A stretch of DNA of 64,000 nucleotides, from the NCBI GenBank assembly GCA_014529385.2, contig CM043967.1, positions 133,646,682 through 133,710,681 of the forward strand, given 5' to 3'. Position numbers and translations under genes: made by a program. Below, in pieces: positions 9,417-19,689 of this stretch; position 1 is the first letter of the stretch, and every line of letters begins with the position of its first letter. The notes under the pieces are model-generated. The model was not told where the DNA came from. It searched no databases and was given only the letters and a program-made list of their open reading frames with translations. This DNA is from Adiantum capillus-veneris. Taxonomy: Eukaryota; Streptophyta; Polypodiopsida; Polypodiales; Pteridaceae.

Positions 9417-12400
9417 GGGTTTACAAGTGGTAGAGGAAGAGGCATGGCTGGAAGAGGGGATATGTTTCAATGTTACAATTGTGGTGAATGGGGTCATAGA
9501 AGCCCTCAATGTGACAAGCCAAAGAGAATGGGCGGTGACATGTTTCCTCTTCCTTCACAAATTCCTTCTCGAGCTCAAGATTGTGGTATTGAGATTAAAG
9601 GGGAAGCAGGGCCAAGTCGTTTGGCAGTTGAAGAGAAGGGCAAAACAAAGTGGTAAGAATAATTCGTTTGGAAAAGAAAGAGGATGATTCGGAAGCTATG
9701 GTCATGCCTGTAGGTAAGAGGGTTACAAGAGATCATGACATGAGTGATGCAAGTCCCAACCATAAAAGAGGGAATCAAGTTGAAACAGGTACGGGTAAAG
9801 AGAAGAAGAAGAGAAAACACAAGCAACATTACAATGCATTCAGCTTTCCTTTGGGAGAAAGGCAATCAAATTATAGTTTAAGGGCTGATTTGGTGGGTAG
9901 AAAGGCTGATGTTACCTTTGGGCAACTCATGGAGATGTGTCCTAAGTTAAAGAGGCAATGGAAGCATGTAGTCAACCTTATGAAGAAGGAGCCTACAAGG
10001 GGTCAGCGAGAGTCCTGTCTTTGAATGAGATACGTGATATATGCCCTAATATGGATTCATGGCATAAGAGGAGGTGCATTGGAGAGGCTTATATTGATGG
10101 AGGTGCGCATGTATGTGTTATTACTCAAGATTGTGTATCAAAGTTGGGACTCAACATGGTGAAGAATTCAGGTTTTTGCATAAAGCTTGCCAACCAATCA
10201 AGGGTGAGGTGCTTGGGAGCTATAAAAGACATGGAGTTGGATGTATTTGATGTTAAAGTGCTGGTCAATTGCCATGTTATGCTGGTAGGTGTTGGTGCTT
10301 TCCCTCATCCTTGGAAGACCATGGTTACATGCAACCAAAGCTGTACAGGATTGGGGCAATGGTAGCATCACTCTCTACAATAGAAAGGGTGATAAGAAGA
10401 GGTTTGGAATGGATAGAAAGAAATATTTGGACGCTGATTTTGATGAGTAAAGTGGTGAATAAGAGCTCTCAAGTGAAGAAGAAGACAATGGGGATGATGG
10501 AAGTGAAGTGGAAGATAGCAGCGATAATGATCTAGATGTTTCCTCCTTGTTTCTTGAAGGAGAGCATGATGAGAAACAAAGATTTCTTTGCCTTATGGAG
10601 AATGAGGATATCTCTAGTCCTTATGAGAAAATTGAAGAGCTGATACAACCCAGAGTTCAACCTAATGCTAAATAGGAGCTGATACAAGGTATGTTGTCTC
10701 GCGACTTGACTAGTCAAAAGGGTGAGTACCTACATATGATACCACAATTTCCCCATTTATTCATAACTTCTTATGAGTAAATTAGAGGCTTTGAGGGAGA
10801 GGAAATTCAAATTCCAATCAAGGAAAGAGCTCAGCTTGTACACCAAAAGCTAAGGAGAATGGGACAGGTACAACTTAATTCTTTAAAGGAAGAGGTACTG
10901 TAGAATGGGTGAGTCCTATTGTTGTCACACCCAAGAACGATGGAAAGTGGAGGATATGTGTTGATTTTAAGCCTCTAAATGCAGCTATGAAGAGGGAACC
11001 GTACCCTCTTCCTTTCATAGATGACATACTTGATTCTATTGCAGGGCATGAGAGGTATAGTGTATGTGATGGATTCTCTGGATATTTTCAGCTCACCTTG
11101 GCTTTAGAAGATCAAAAGAAGACCACATTTATTACACCATGGGGATGATTTTTTTATTGTGTTCTTCCTTTTGGTCTTATGAATGGCTGTGCGTGGCACC
11201 AGAAGCGCGTCAATAAGGCGTTCTCTCCTTTCTTGGCAAGTTTGTGAAGGATCTTATTGATGAATTTTGTGTTTACAGATCTAGAAAGGATCATTGTGCA
11301 AATCTTGGAATGTAATTGAAGCAATATGATGAAATGAAGGTCAACTCAACCCAAACAAGTGTCATCTTGCTCAACCAAGAGTGAAGTTTTTGGGGCATAT
11401 GATGTCAGAGAAAGGGATTCAAGCGGATCCCCACAAAGTGAAGACTTTGGTGCTCCTACCATCAGCTAAGGATACAAATCAACTTGCTATATGGCAAGGT
11501 CCATTCCCTTGTCCTCTCAACTTCTTTATCCTCTAAAACAAGTAGCAAGGTGGATCCTCTACAAATGGACAGATGAACGTGAAGAGGTTTTTCAAGTTAT
11601 CAAAAAGGTTCTTTTTTATTTTCTTGCTATGCAAGATCCTAATTGGGATAAGGATTTTTATGTGAATCCATCAGTAGGTGAGGATGCTATTGGAGCTATG
11701 CTTCTTCAAAGAGGTAACAACTCCCACTACATGAAACCTATCTATGGTGCTAGCAGGGTGGAGGTGAAAAGAGGCTATACTAAGGTGGAGCTCATCATGG
11801 TGAGTGTGATTTATGCATGTAGAAGGTTTAGGCACTACCTTCTCCCTAAACCATTCACATTCCTCACTAGCTACGCTCTTCTACCTCAATTAGTGACTAG
11901 CCCTACTTTTTCAAAGAGGCTCATGAGGTGGATTGTGGAGTTACAGGAATTCCAATTCTCTTTTCTTGTTGAGGAGAGTACAAGGGCTACATTGAATGAT
12001 TTTGCTTACTTATAAGGAAATCCCTCTTCTTCTTAAGGAGGACGTGGTGAAGAAGAAACACATGGAAGCTCCTAACATAGACAATGCCTATTTATTGTTT
12101 TTTGAAGGCTCTTACAGGAAAGCGCACGGTGAAGCTCATGGAGGTGTTGTAATTTATGATCCTCAAGGGGATTTGGTAACTAAAAGGAGTTTGAAGCTTA
12201 AAGCACAAAGAAACAATGAAGCTGAGTATGCTACTTTGAAGAACGGTCTCAACCTTTGCCTTGAGCTTGGCATCCATCGTGTGAGGGTAAGGCGATGCTC
12301 TTTTGGTGGTTAAGCAAGTACTTGGGGTGTGTCAAAGTAAGAATCCAAGGCTAAAAAATATGTGTTTTCAAGTGAAGAATCTACTTTTTTGAAGCTTGGA

Positions 12401-13875
12401 TTTTAAGGCGTGTGGACAAGTCTCAAAATGAAGAAGTACATGCTGCAGTACAAGCTTCCATTGGATAGTTGTATGTGATAAGGTTTGATTCTCCTCTTTA
12501 TTTGGAAAGGGAAGCTTTGGAAAGGGAGGAAGAGTTTCTACAAACAATTATGCCTCCATTAGAGTTGGAGAAGTCAAAAAAGTATGCCTTCCTACGCCGT
12601 GCCAAAAGGTATGTGCTACTTGGTGATGCCTTATATATGAAGGGGGGCTGATATTGTGATGAGAAAAGTACCTTGGAAATAGAAAATTTATAGAATTTTA
12701 GGAGAATCATGAGGGTTCTTGTGGTGGTAACTTTGCTTCGAAGATCACTTTGCATAAATTCTTGCAGGAGGGGCCAAGCATTCAACGTGACGTTCATCAT
12801 TGGTGCAAGTCTTGTAAAGAGTGTCAAAGCACGAAAAATAGGGTTCTCAAATCAGAAATTAGAGGCACCATTGTGGCTTATGGTGTTTGAGAAGTGTGTT
12901 ATTGATGCACTAGGTCCTCTACCTATGACAGCTAGAGGCATATGTTACAAACTTACTGCTGTTGACTATCTATCTAGGTGGACCGAAGCCAAATCTGTTA
13001 AGCACATCGTGAGAAAATATGTTTCCTAATTTTTATATGAAGATATTTTTTGCAAATTTGTCATGCCATTGGAGTTACTTTTTGACAAGGGTCCAGGTTT
13101 CAGGGGAGAGCTTGTGGATTATCTATGTGAGAAGCTTCATGTGCATCGCAGGTTTACTACTCCATATTATCCCCAATGGAATGGCATGAATGAAAGGTTT
13201 AATGGAGAACTCCTAAGGATGTTTACAAAGATAACAAGAAATAATGTGAAGAATTGGGTTTTAGAGCTACATTGTGCTCTATGGGCTTAGAAGACTGCCA
13301 TCAAATCAGGTACCAATTGCTCTCCCTTCCATTTAGTTTTTGGCAAAGAGGCGTTACTTCCTATTGAGGTGGAGATACTAGCTTTGAAGGTTATGCTAAA
13401 GCTTGAAGAAGAGACCAATGGGGCATTCAAGGAAAGGCTTCTATATTTTCAATGTGTATAGCTGGATAGGTTGCTGGATTTTGAATATTATGAATAGGTC
13501 TTGAAGAACAATCAAGCAAAGGCAAATGAGAAGGTGAAGGACAAAGACTTCAAGAATGGTGACATGGTGCTTCGTTACAATAGAAAGCCTAATTGCAATT
13601 TTCAAAAGAAGTTTTAAAACAAGTGGTAAGGTCCTTTGTTGGTCCTAAACAGGTTTCCAAATGGCACATATAAGCTTGCTGATTTGGATGGTACCCCACA
13701 TAAAGCACGCATGAATGGCTACACGTTGAAGAAGTATATTGCTAGGTTGATGACTGTAATTGAGGATGAGCCTTATTTTGATTTTTTTTTTGATCATGTG
13801 GCTAAGGATGAAGATGAAGTAAAGACTCCCTCATGTGGTTTACAGGATCTCTTTTGTGCTGTTGATCATGAATGA
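9417..13875 (+). pseudogene. Ty3 element C, gag-pol remnant, copy 1
   Basis: The domains appear in Ty3 order. A CCHC knuckle (CYNCGEWGHRSPQC) lies near 9,470. Retropepsin-like sequence (AYIDGGAHVCVITQDCV) lies near 10,085-10,370. RT (GKWRICVDFKPLNAAM, FSGYFQLTLALEDQKKTTF) runs from 10,909. RNase H spans about 11,560-12,310. Integrase has the motifs LLFDKGPGF and GMNERFNGEL at 13,063-13,290. A C-terminal block (RFPNGTYKLADLDGTPHKA) ends it. The protease triad reads DGG and not DSG or DTG. The RT catalytic box reads LIDE (11,253-11,264), with the second aspartate replaced. A deletion of about 40 bp near 10,893 removes part of the RT N-terminus that copy 2 keeps. Many stops are present. The element is dead. 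Confidence 0.85.
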
Positions 13876-13902
13876 TCTAGCATGTTGGGGTGTGGCAAAC
13901 TA

Positions 13903-15480
13903 TGCTGGGCGCATTTCTGACACCCTGTTTTTCGTAAATTTGTACATACGGACATGACGCCCGATGTCCAAAGTGTGTGTGGGATTTCTTTTTGTGGGGT
14001 TTTTAGCATGGTTTAGCATGCATATGTACATGCACTGCAAGTTGCTAGTCTAGTGATAGCTGTCGGGTTACTTTAAGTGCCCGTGAGTGAGTTTTTTGAA
14101 GGAAGACTTGTACATAACTTAAATACATGTACACAGTAAAAAAATTTCAAGAAAATGTGAGTGTTTTACTGGTTTTTGGTAGTTGGGACTCTTTCATGCG
14201 TAATTTTTTTGCCCTCGACTAGCTCTCTCTACACCTAGTCTTCCTATTACACCATCCTGTTCGCGTTGATGCTGCACATAGTTGTGTGTGGGTTCGATAT
14301 AAAGGATTTCAAAACTTTTGCTGTAGAGTTTTTAGAGTTTTCTTTGAAGCTTGAAGTCATGTCTTTTGGAGTTGGGGTTTTGGAGTTATTGTTTGTCCTT
14401 TGCAGCCTACAGTGTATGACAACTTTGGGGCAAAAGTATGCAGGTCAAATTGTGGAAACCAATACGTCTTGTGGGTGGTGTATGCTTTGAAGGGGGAGTT
14501 TAAAGTGGTTTTTGATGAAGGGGAATGTTTTTTTTTCAAGAGCATTGCTAGGCGATGTCCATAATTCCGTGCCTAAACAGGTTTCTTTCTTCTTTGTGAC
14601 ATAGTCTCTTGGGTGGGCGACGACCAGTAAATTCCCAAGGGGGCTAATCTTGTTGGATTTGTGGTGTTTCAAAGGGGTCTCCCAAAGATTTTGGTGTTCT
14701 TGTAGTGCTCTTTCAATGCTCTTGGGTGATATCACTATAGGAAGGGAATGGGGTCTAAGGGGGGCTCTTTATTTGCAATGGGATTAAAAAGGAGATTACG
14801 GAAAGGGAAAATGGGTGGATGCCTTGTGGACTGAAATGGTGGGTATGGCAGGGCCTCAAAGTAAGTGGTCAAACTTGTACTCTTTTATAAAATATAAAGA
14901 GAAAATCTCTTTTAAATTTAGAAAACTAAACTTTTCTCTAAATAGTTGAGTATAAACCAATCCTTTCTCTCTGTAGTGGCCGCCAGTTTCTCCCCCCTCT
15001 CTCCTAAAAGGGGGTCCCTCCAAAAATGTGTTGATCATTCCCTCCCTCTCTCTCTCTACTGTACCATCTCTCACTTCTCTTCACTTCACCTTGCAAGTTG
15101 CTTCTTTTTCCTTCCTTTCAGTTTTCCCTCCCAAAAGCTCTACAATAGAAGTTTGAACCTCCTTTCCCTCCTCAAGCTTATTACATTCTTGAGGGCTGCA
15201 TTCTCCTCAAGCTGAAGATATCCATGTCTCCATGGGCCTCACTAAACACCTCTAGCTAAAGCTGAAGATCTACATCATATACTTCTGCTAGATCATCCCT
15301 CTTTTTTTTGTCAATAGGTTTCCAGCTCCTTCTCCATTAAGCTCTCTAGAGAGGATCTACTTCCCTCTCAAGCTCTGCAACATTATCTTCCCCGTTAAGC
15401 CAACAAGCAGGTGGAGCATTATAACAGTAAGGGCATCCTTCACCTTTATGTACCATCAAGAATCTTGCTATTTATACAGC
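13903..15480 (+). repeat. 3' LTR-like region of element C, copy 1
   Basis: The start matches the truncated 5' LTR for about 150 bases. Beyond that no second copy of this LTR exists in the same element, so the right boundary is a guess. A TATA-like TATAAAATATAAAG lies at 14,886. It is followed by a CT-rich leader-like stretch (CTCCCTCTCTCTCTCTAC near 15,045). This looks like an LTR promoter followed by R/U5. A short open stretch at 14,946-15,215 reads through the pyrimidine-rich sequence and is not believed to be a gene. Confidence 0.55.
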
Positions 15481-16088
15481 TGAGAACAGGGATGTGCAAT
15501 GTCTAATCATAATTGTTTGTCTGCAGGTTGTGCCACTATACCCCATGGCATCATCAAGTACTCAACGACCTAGGAGTGTCATTAACTCCATTTCATGTGG
15601 AAATGTACAAGATGACAATGGATATTGGGTGACGATGGGGTTAAAACGAATGATGTGGGTGACAATGCAAGCCAGCTCAAGAGGTGCACACAAGGTCTCA
15701 AGGAGACACATGGCTTCTTGAGCACACATTGGAAGGAAGAAATTATGGAGTTCAAGCAAACACAAGACGACAAGAGGCTTGTTAAGGTGTAGCATGTGTT
15801 TGTTGCTTTCCAATTGAAGCTAGAGACAACAGTGGCTCCATCGAGGGTTCCCGCAAAATGTAATTTTTATTCCTCTTTCATGTTTTTTGGTCATCTATTT
15901 AGTATTTTTTCCTTGTTGTTGCTTTTGATGCTTGTAACATTTCCATTGCTTGTTCATGTTTGCAGACGTTTTTCCATCAGATTTTGTAGAGTGGGAGCCA
16001 ATAGAGTCCTTCACAGAAACTTTTAAGGCCATCCACACTGAGCTTGGCAAGTTGCTCTATGCTGGCTATCAGTCCTCTCAGCTTGCCT
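15481..16088 (+). pseudogene. Split gene-like remnant of unknown function, copy 1 (truncated)
   Basis: A classic acceptor, TTGTTTGTCTGCAG, lies near 15,527 and precedes ATGGCATCATC at 15,546. The coding-like sequence continues to about 15,860. A second pyrimidine-rich stretch then leads to TTCATGTTTGCAG near 15,965, followed by another open piece (EAIHNELGKLLYAG in copy 2). A possible donor is AAAAT|GTAATT near 15,859. The frame is broken by stops and frameshifts. Copy 2 continues it for another 700 bases, while here the LINE junction cuts it at 16,088. I do not recognise the product. It could be the leader and gag start of element C's relatives or a captured host fragment. Confidence 0.4.
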
Positions 16089-17929
16089 TTTAACTGGTTT
16101 AGGAATTCTTTCCAGTGACACTTGGCCATCTTGAGCACGGGGTTGAGGAAAGCAATATACGGGATCATATAAGAGTTAATCACTCTAATCCAGTTTTGGA
16201 AGGGGAGGAGAACAAACTCCCATCTTCTCATTTTTGAGCTTACTGTTTCAAGGACCTATTGAAATATTTGCATGTGGGTTACGTCCACCCCTATGGGGGC
16301 ACCCAGGTGTCTGAAAACACTCCCTTTTGACATAATCTCTCCTGTCCAGATTGAAGGGTCAAAAGAGTCGTTCTCGGATAGGGAGGTAAGCCTTGACTTC
16401 TCTATATTGCACTTGTATCCCGAGGCCACGGAAAATGTTTGCACAATCTCCAGATCTCTCCTGACCACTTGAGGGCACGCCTTCAAGAATAAGAACTAAT
16501 CATCTGCGAACGTTTTGACCAGTAGCTGGTCATTCCCGGGTAATGCCAGCCCTTGAATCTCTCCCTACGCCGCACTGGCTTCGAGCATCGTAATGAGAGG
16601 ATGCGACCCGATGGTGAACAGCAAGGGGGCTAGGGGACACCCTTGCTTAATAGACCTTTTAACCTCAAAAGAGCCCACAATTCTGTCATTGAACAAGAGC
16701 TCTGATTGGCTGCCAATGCTTAGTGTGCGTATGAGGCGACAAAGGCGAGGCCCAAAGCCCATAGCTCCCATGACTTCTTCTATATAGGACCATTCTATTC
16801 TGTCATAGGCTTTGTCAAGGTCCAGCTACTGCAGCAAGATGCACTCTTGCTTGGAGAAGGATGCATACTCAATTCCTACCATTGCTGCCAAGATATTGTC
16901 ATATATAGATCTCCCTTTAATGAACCGTGTTGATGGGGAGAGATTATTCGACTCAAGAGAGGGGGGCAAGTCTGAGAGCTACCACCTTGGAAATAATTTT
17001 GTATTCTACTGACATCATCGTAATGGGACGCCAATGTTTAAGTTGAGAACAATAGATCTGTTTGGGGATGGTCTTGATAAGCCCTCTCTTAACACGTGCA
17101 TCCAACGACTCTTCGGAAACCGCTTGATTGGCCATCCGTGTGACTGGACCCTTGAGATCATCCCAAAATTACCTAAAGAATTCAGTCGTTAGTCCATCCC
17201 AACCGGGGGACTTTTCATTGCCAAGAGCTTTAAGTGTCGCTGAGCATTCCTCTTCAGAGAAGGCCATTTCCATGCGGTTGGCTTCCTCCTGGGGAACCTT
17301 CTTTTCAACACTCCCAAGTAAAGACGCTCGGGCTTCTTCCACTTCCTGAGATTGGGTCTCTGGCTCGCCGATAATCTGGCTGAGATAATTGAGCATAAGT
17401 CCAACCATCTCTTCTTGGTTTTGAATTGTATTCCCTTTCTCATCATCGAGCAGTTGCACGTGGCCTCGACTCTTCTTCACCTTCAAAGCGCTAAAAAACA
17501 TGCTTGGTTAGCAGGCTCTGGTTGAAGGAATGTTTCCCGAGAGAGCAATCTCGCCTTCTTGATTTCCTCCAGCTGTTCGTTGGCCAGGTGAGATTTAGCG
17601 TCAAGCCATTGCTTGTGGTCATACTCAGTAGCCAATCCGGTAGCCTTCCTAGAGGCTAATTGCTCTACGTCCTTTGTGAGATGTTTGATATGTGCCTCAT
17701 TGGATTTTTTAACCTGAGGACCTGAAGTTTTGATTGCTTTTTGTACACTCCGAACAAATAGATTCCAAGCACTAGGTTTATTCATCCCCACATCTTTCTT
17801 GAGCTTTCCCAGCGCTTTCTTGGTGATGATTCTGAAGAGAGGGTCTTTGAACAGGTGTGCCCCTATAACAAGGATCTTTTTCTCCCCTCCCGGGGATTGC
17901 CCCCCCCCCCCCCCCCCCCCTTTATCTTT
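16089..17929 (-). pseudogene. LINE ORF2 reverse transcriptase part
   Basis: After a linker with a glycine run come typical non-LTR RT motifs: SATLKALGNEKSPGWDGL near 17,215, KHWRPITMMSVEYKI near 17,010, IKQGCPLAPLLFTI near 16,640, FADD near 16,505, GYKCNIEKSRL near 16,400 and FRHLGAPIGV near 16,295. The catalytic FADD is intact but a TAG stop follows at once. Other stops include one after GLTTEFFR. The RT thumb is present to about 16,100. The usual C-terminal region is missing. The enzyme would have copied its own mRNA at a nicked target in the nucleus. Confidence 0.85.
17900..17920. repeat. Homopolymer run of 21 C (21 G on the LINE coding strand)
   Basis: The run lies in the LINE linker between endonuclease and RT and is read as consecutive glycines on the minus strand. 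It is long enough for slippage and for G-quadruplex formation on the coding strand. Its exact length is also the kind of thing assembly can get wrong. Confidence 0.95.
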
Positions 17930-18842
17930 CCTGAGTTGTGAGTGTAATGGCATGTGATCGGAAAGGCTTTTTGTTGAGATTACATTTATCTCTAACATCG
18001 ATGAGACCCAGTCAGCTTGATGAGAGTAGTAGCATTTGTCTAGCTAGGAGGCAGTGCGGGCATACTGAAGGCTCGTGTATGTGAATCCAGGCATGCTGTT
18101 CCAAGGGCCCACTTCTCACATAAGCTCAGCCATTTAGACTTTTTTGATCCAGCAAGTATACTGGCAGAGCCTGTTGTGTCCTTGTTTTTCTCCACCATAT
18201 TGAAATCTCCAACCATTAGCCACTCCCCTTTGATCGGAGTATCCCTGAGCTGCATCCACAGTTTAGCTCTATCCTTTGCGTTGCAAGGGCCGTATACATT
18301 TACAATGGTGATAGGATGATTGTTCCATTTGATTCTAACACTAAGGACTCTTCCGGAGGGGTGGTTTAACACCATCTTTGGCTCCAAATCTCTGTCAGCA
18401 ACAAATAAGACACCACTAAAACTGTCACTTCCTTTCCCATAGAAAATAAGTTTGTTTCCTACAACCTATTTTCTCTTGCTATGAGCATCCAAATGGTACT
18501 CTTGGATGGCCCAACAATTCACTGTCTTGTCTTTCTTCACTTCTTCCCAGAAGAGAGTGCTCTTCTTCCGGGTTTTTAATACCTTCACGTTCCAAGGTTG
18601 AATAGAGAGAGTATCCATCATTGCGAAAGGGGGACAAATTCTTCTGCCTCCAAGAACTCTTCCACAGGGTTCCCATTCAGGTTGTCCTCTTCTATTGGCT
18701 CCTTTTCTGCTGGAACCTGCAAGATATCCAGCTTGGAAGTGAAAAGGTCCTCTTGATTCTTCTTCCCCAAAACATTGAATAAGTTGTCATACAGGAAAGT
18801 AGGCTTTGGGAAATCCGGTGGGAGACCTTTGATTTGCCCCAC
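17930..18842 (-). pseudogene. LINE ORF2 N-terminal part: AP-type endonuclease
   Basis: This nuclease domain nicks target DNA to prime reverse transcription. Visible motifs, in order, are WNV near 18,600, QEYHLDAH near 18,485, VNVYGPCNAKDRAKLW and LMVGDFNMV (18,040-18,387), and SDHMPL near 17,950. These match the endonuclease/exonuclease/phosphatase family, including the catalytic Glu, Asp-Asn and final His. Stops occur after QEYHLDAHSKRK and near 18,040, and a frameshift precedes SDHMPL. The piece before WNV (GQIKGLPPDFPKPTFLYDN) is not recognised. Confidence 0.82.
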
Positions 18843-18883
18843 GGCCCTAGATTTTTGAGGTGGGCATGTCTAAGGATGGTGGA

Positions 18884-19640
18884 TGTTGGTTGTGTTGTTG
18901 TAACACATGGTAGATGTGGATGGGCCTACGATACTGGAAAAAGCTAAACTTGACAGCTTTTCCAGAGCTAGACTCAAAGCTACTAGACAAGAAATTTGAG
19001 TATCAAATAAGCTGATCAAGTCTAATTAATAGTTCAAAACTTCAGATACCAAATGACTAGATGACATATGACCAGATGGAATATAATGAGATAAGTTTGA
19101 CACCAAACTTCAAATAAATGGAAGTGATGATCAGATCATAGGACATTAGAACTAGTATAAATAGGGGTCTTGGGCCACAAGCCCCTCAGTCTTGCCAACA
19201 CCAGTTATGAGGCTCCTAGTTCTTATGTTCAAGTCTTGTCCTTGCAATCAAGCCTTGCCTTGTACTCCAGTCATGTAATCCAAGTCTTGTATCAAGCTCT
19301 CTTAATAATATTATTAAGCCTTGTAAGATTTCAAGATTAAGCTTATTATCAATTCCCAAGTTCTTCTACATTGTGAGCACCTCCTCTTGCTCTCTTCTAG
19401 CTCTATACAGGCTCATATTAGATCAAGGTCCCATAATGAGGTTGGTGAGTCCTATTTAAAGGCTTCATCATTGGATCTTTTACTCTTCTACCAATGTACA
19501 ATATAGAACCGCTTTTGCCTTCATATGAGATTTGCTACAACACTTAAATATGGGATAGCTTCTAGGAATCTTCCTTGAGGAAAGTCCTATCAGAACAAAA
19601 AATCTTGAGGTTGACAAGTAGATTGTTCCCACCATCTACA
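18884..19640. repeat. LTR-like block of about 757 bp, orientation uncertain
   Basis: On the plus strand it starts TGTTGGTTG and ends CCATCTACA. A strong plant-type TATA box (TATAAATAGGGG) at 19,156 favours plus orientation. However, a polypurine tract on the minus strand sits directly beyond 19,640, and the adjacent decayed coding region reads on the minus strand. That would make it the 3' LTR of a minus-strand element. No second copy lies in the window and no target duplication is visible, so the ends remain tentative. Confidence 0.45.
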
Positions 19641-19658
19641 TCCCTCCTCTCCTTTCTT
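19641..19658 (-). promoter_or_regulatory. Candidate polypurine tract on the minus strand
   Basis: On the minus strand the sequence AAGAAAGGAGAGGAGGGA runs directly into TGTAGATGG. That is the expected order of polypurine tract and 3' LTR. Confidence 0.4.
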
Positions 19659-19689
19659 GAATTTTGGTATATTCAAAATTTCAGATGAC

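Larger units (their letters stand above)
1..16088. repeat. Segmental duplication, copy 1 (left part lies outside the window)
   Basis: This block matches 31,143-52,019 in the same order and orientation: Ty3 element A end, its 3' LTR, anonymous flank, minus-strand Ty3 fragment D, plus-strand Ty3 element C and a split gene-like segment. Sequence differs by scattered substitutions and short indels. The coordinate offset is about 31,142 at the start, 35,996 at the A LTR and 35,931 at the right end, because the two copies carry different internal deletions. Homology stops after base 16,088, where LINE sequence begins. Because even the DNA beyond the LTR is shared, the copies arose by duplication of a genomic segment and not by two independent insertions of one element. 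Confidence 0.9.
16089..18870 (-). mobile_element. L1-like non-LTR retrotransposon (LINE), truncated at both ends
   Basis: The minus strand reads an endonuclease followed by a reverse transcriptase in the order of plant L1 elements. Sequence upstream of the endonuclease is a short acidic piece (18,618-18,842), with ORF1 missing. At the 3' side the element stops soon after the RT thumb region, inside coding sequence. There is no poly(A) or downstream domain at the junction with 16,088. LINE insertions are usually 5'-truncated, so loss of the 3' end points to a later deletion that also removed adjacent duplicated DNA. Confidence 0.85.

Noticed and set aside
14946-15215. Ser/Leu/Phe-rich open frame in a CT-rich region (also 50,880-51,149)
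   Set aside because: It reads through a pyrimidine-rich leader behind a TATA-like box in an LTR-like block. It is best explained by composition.
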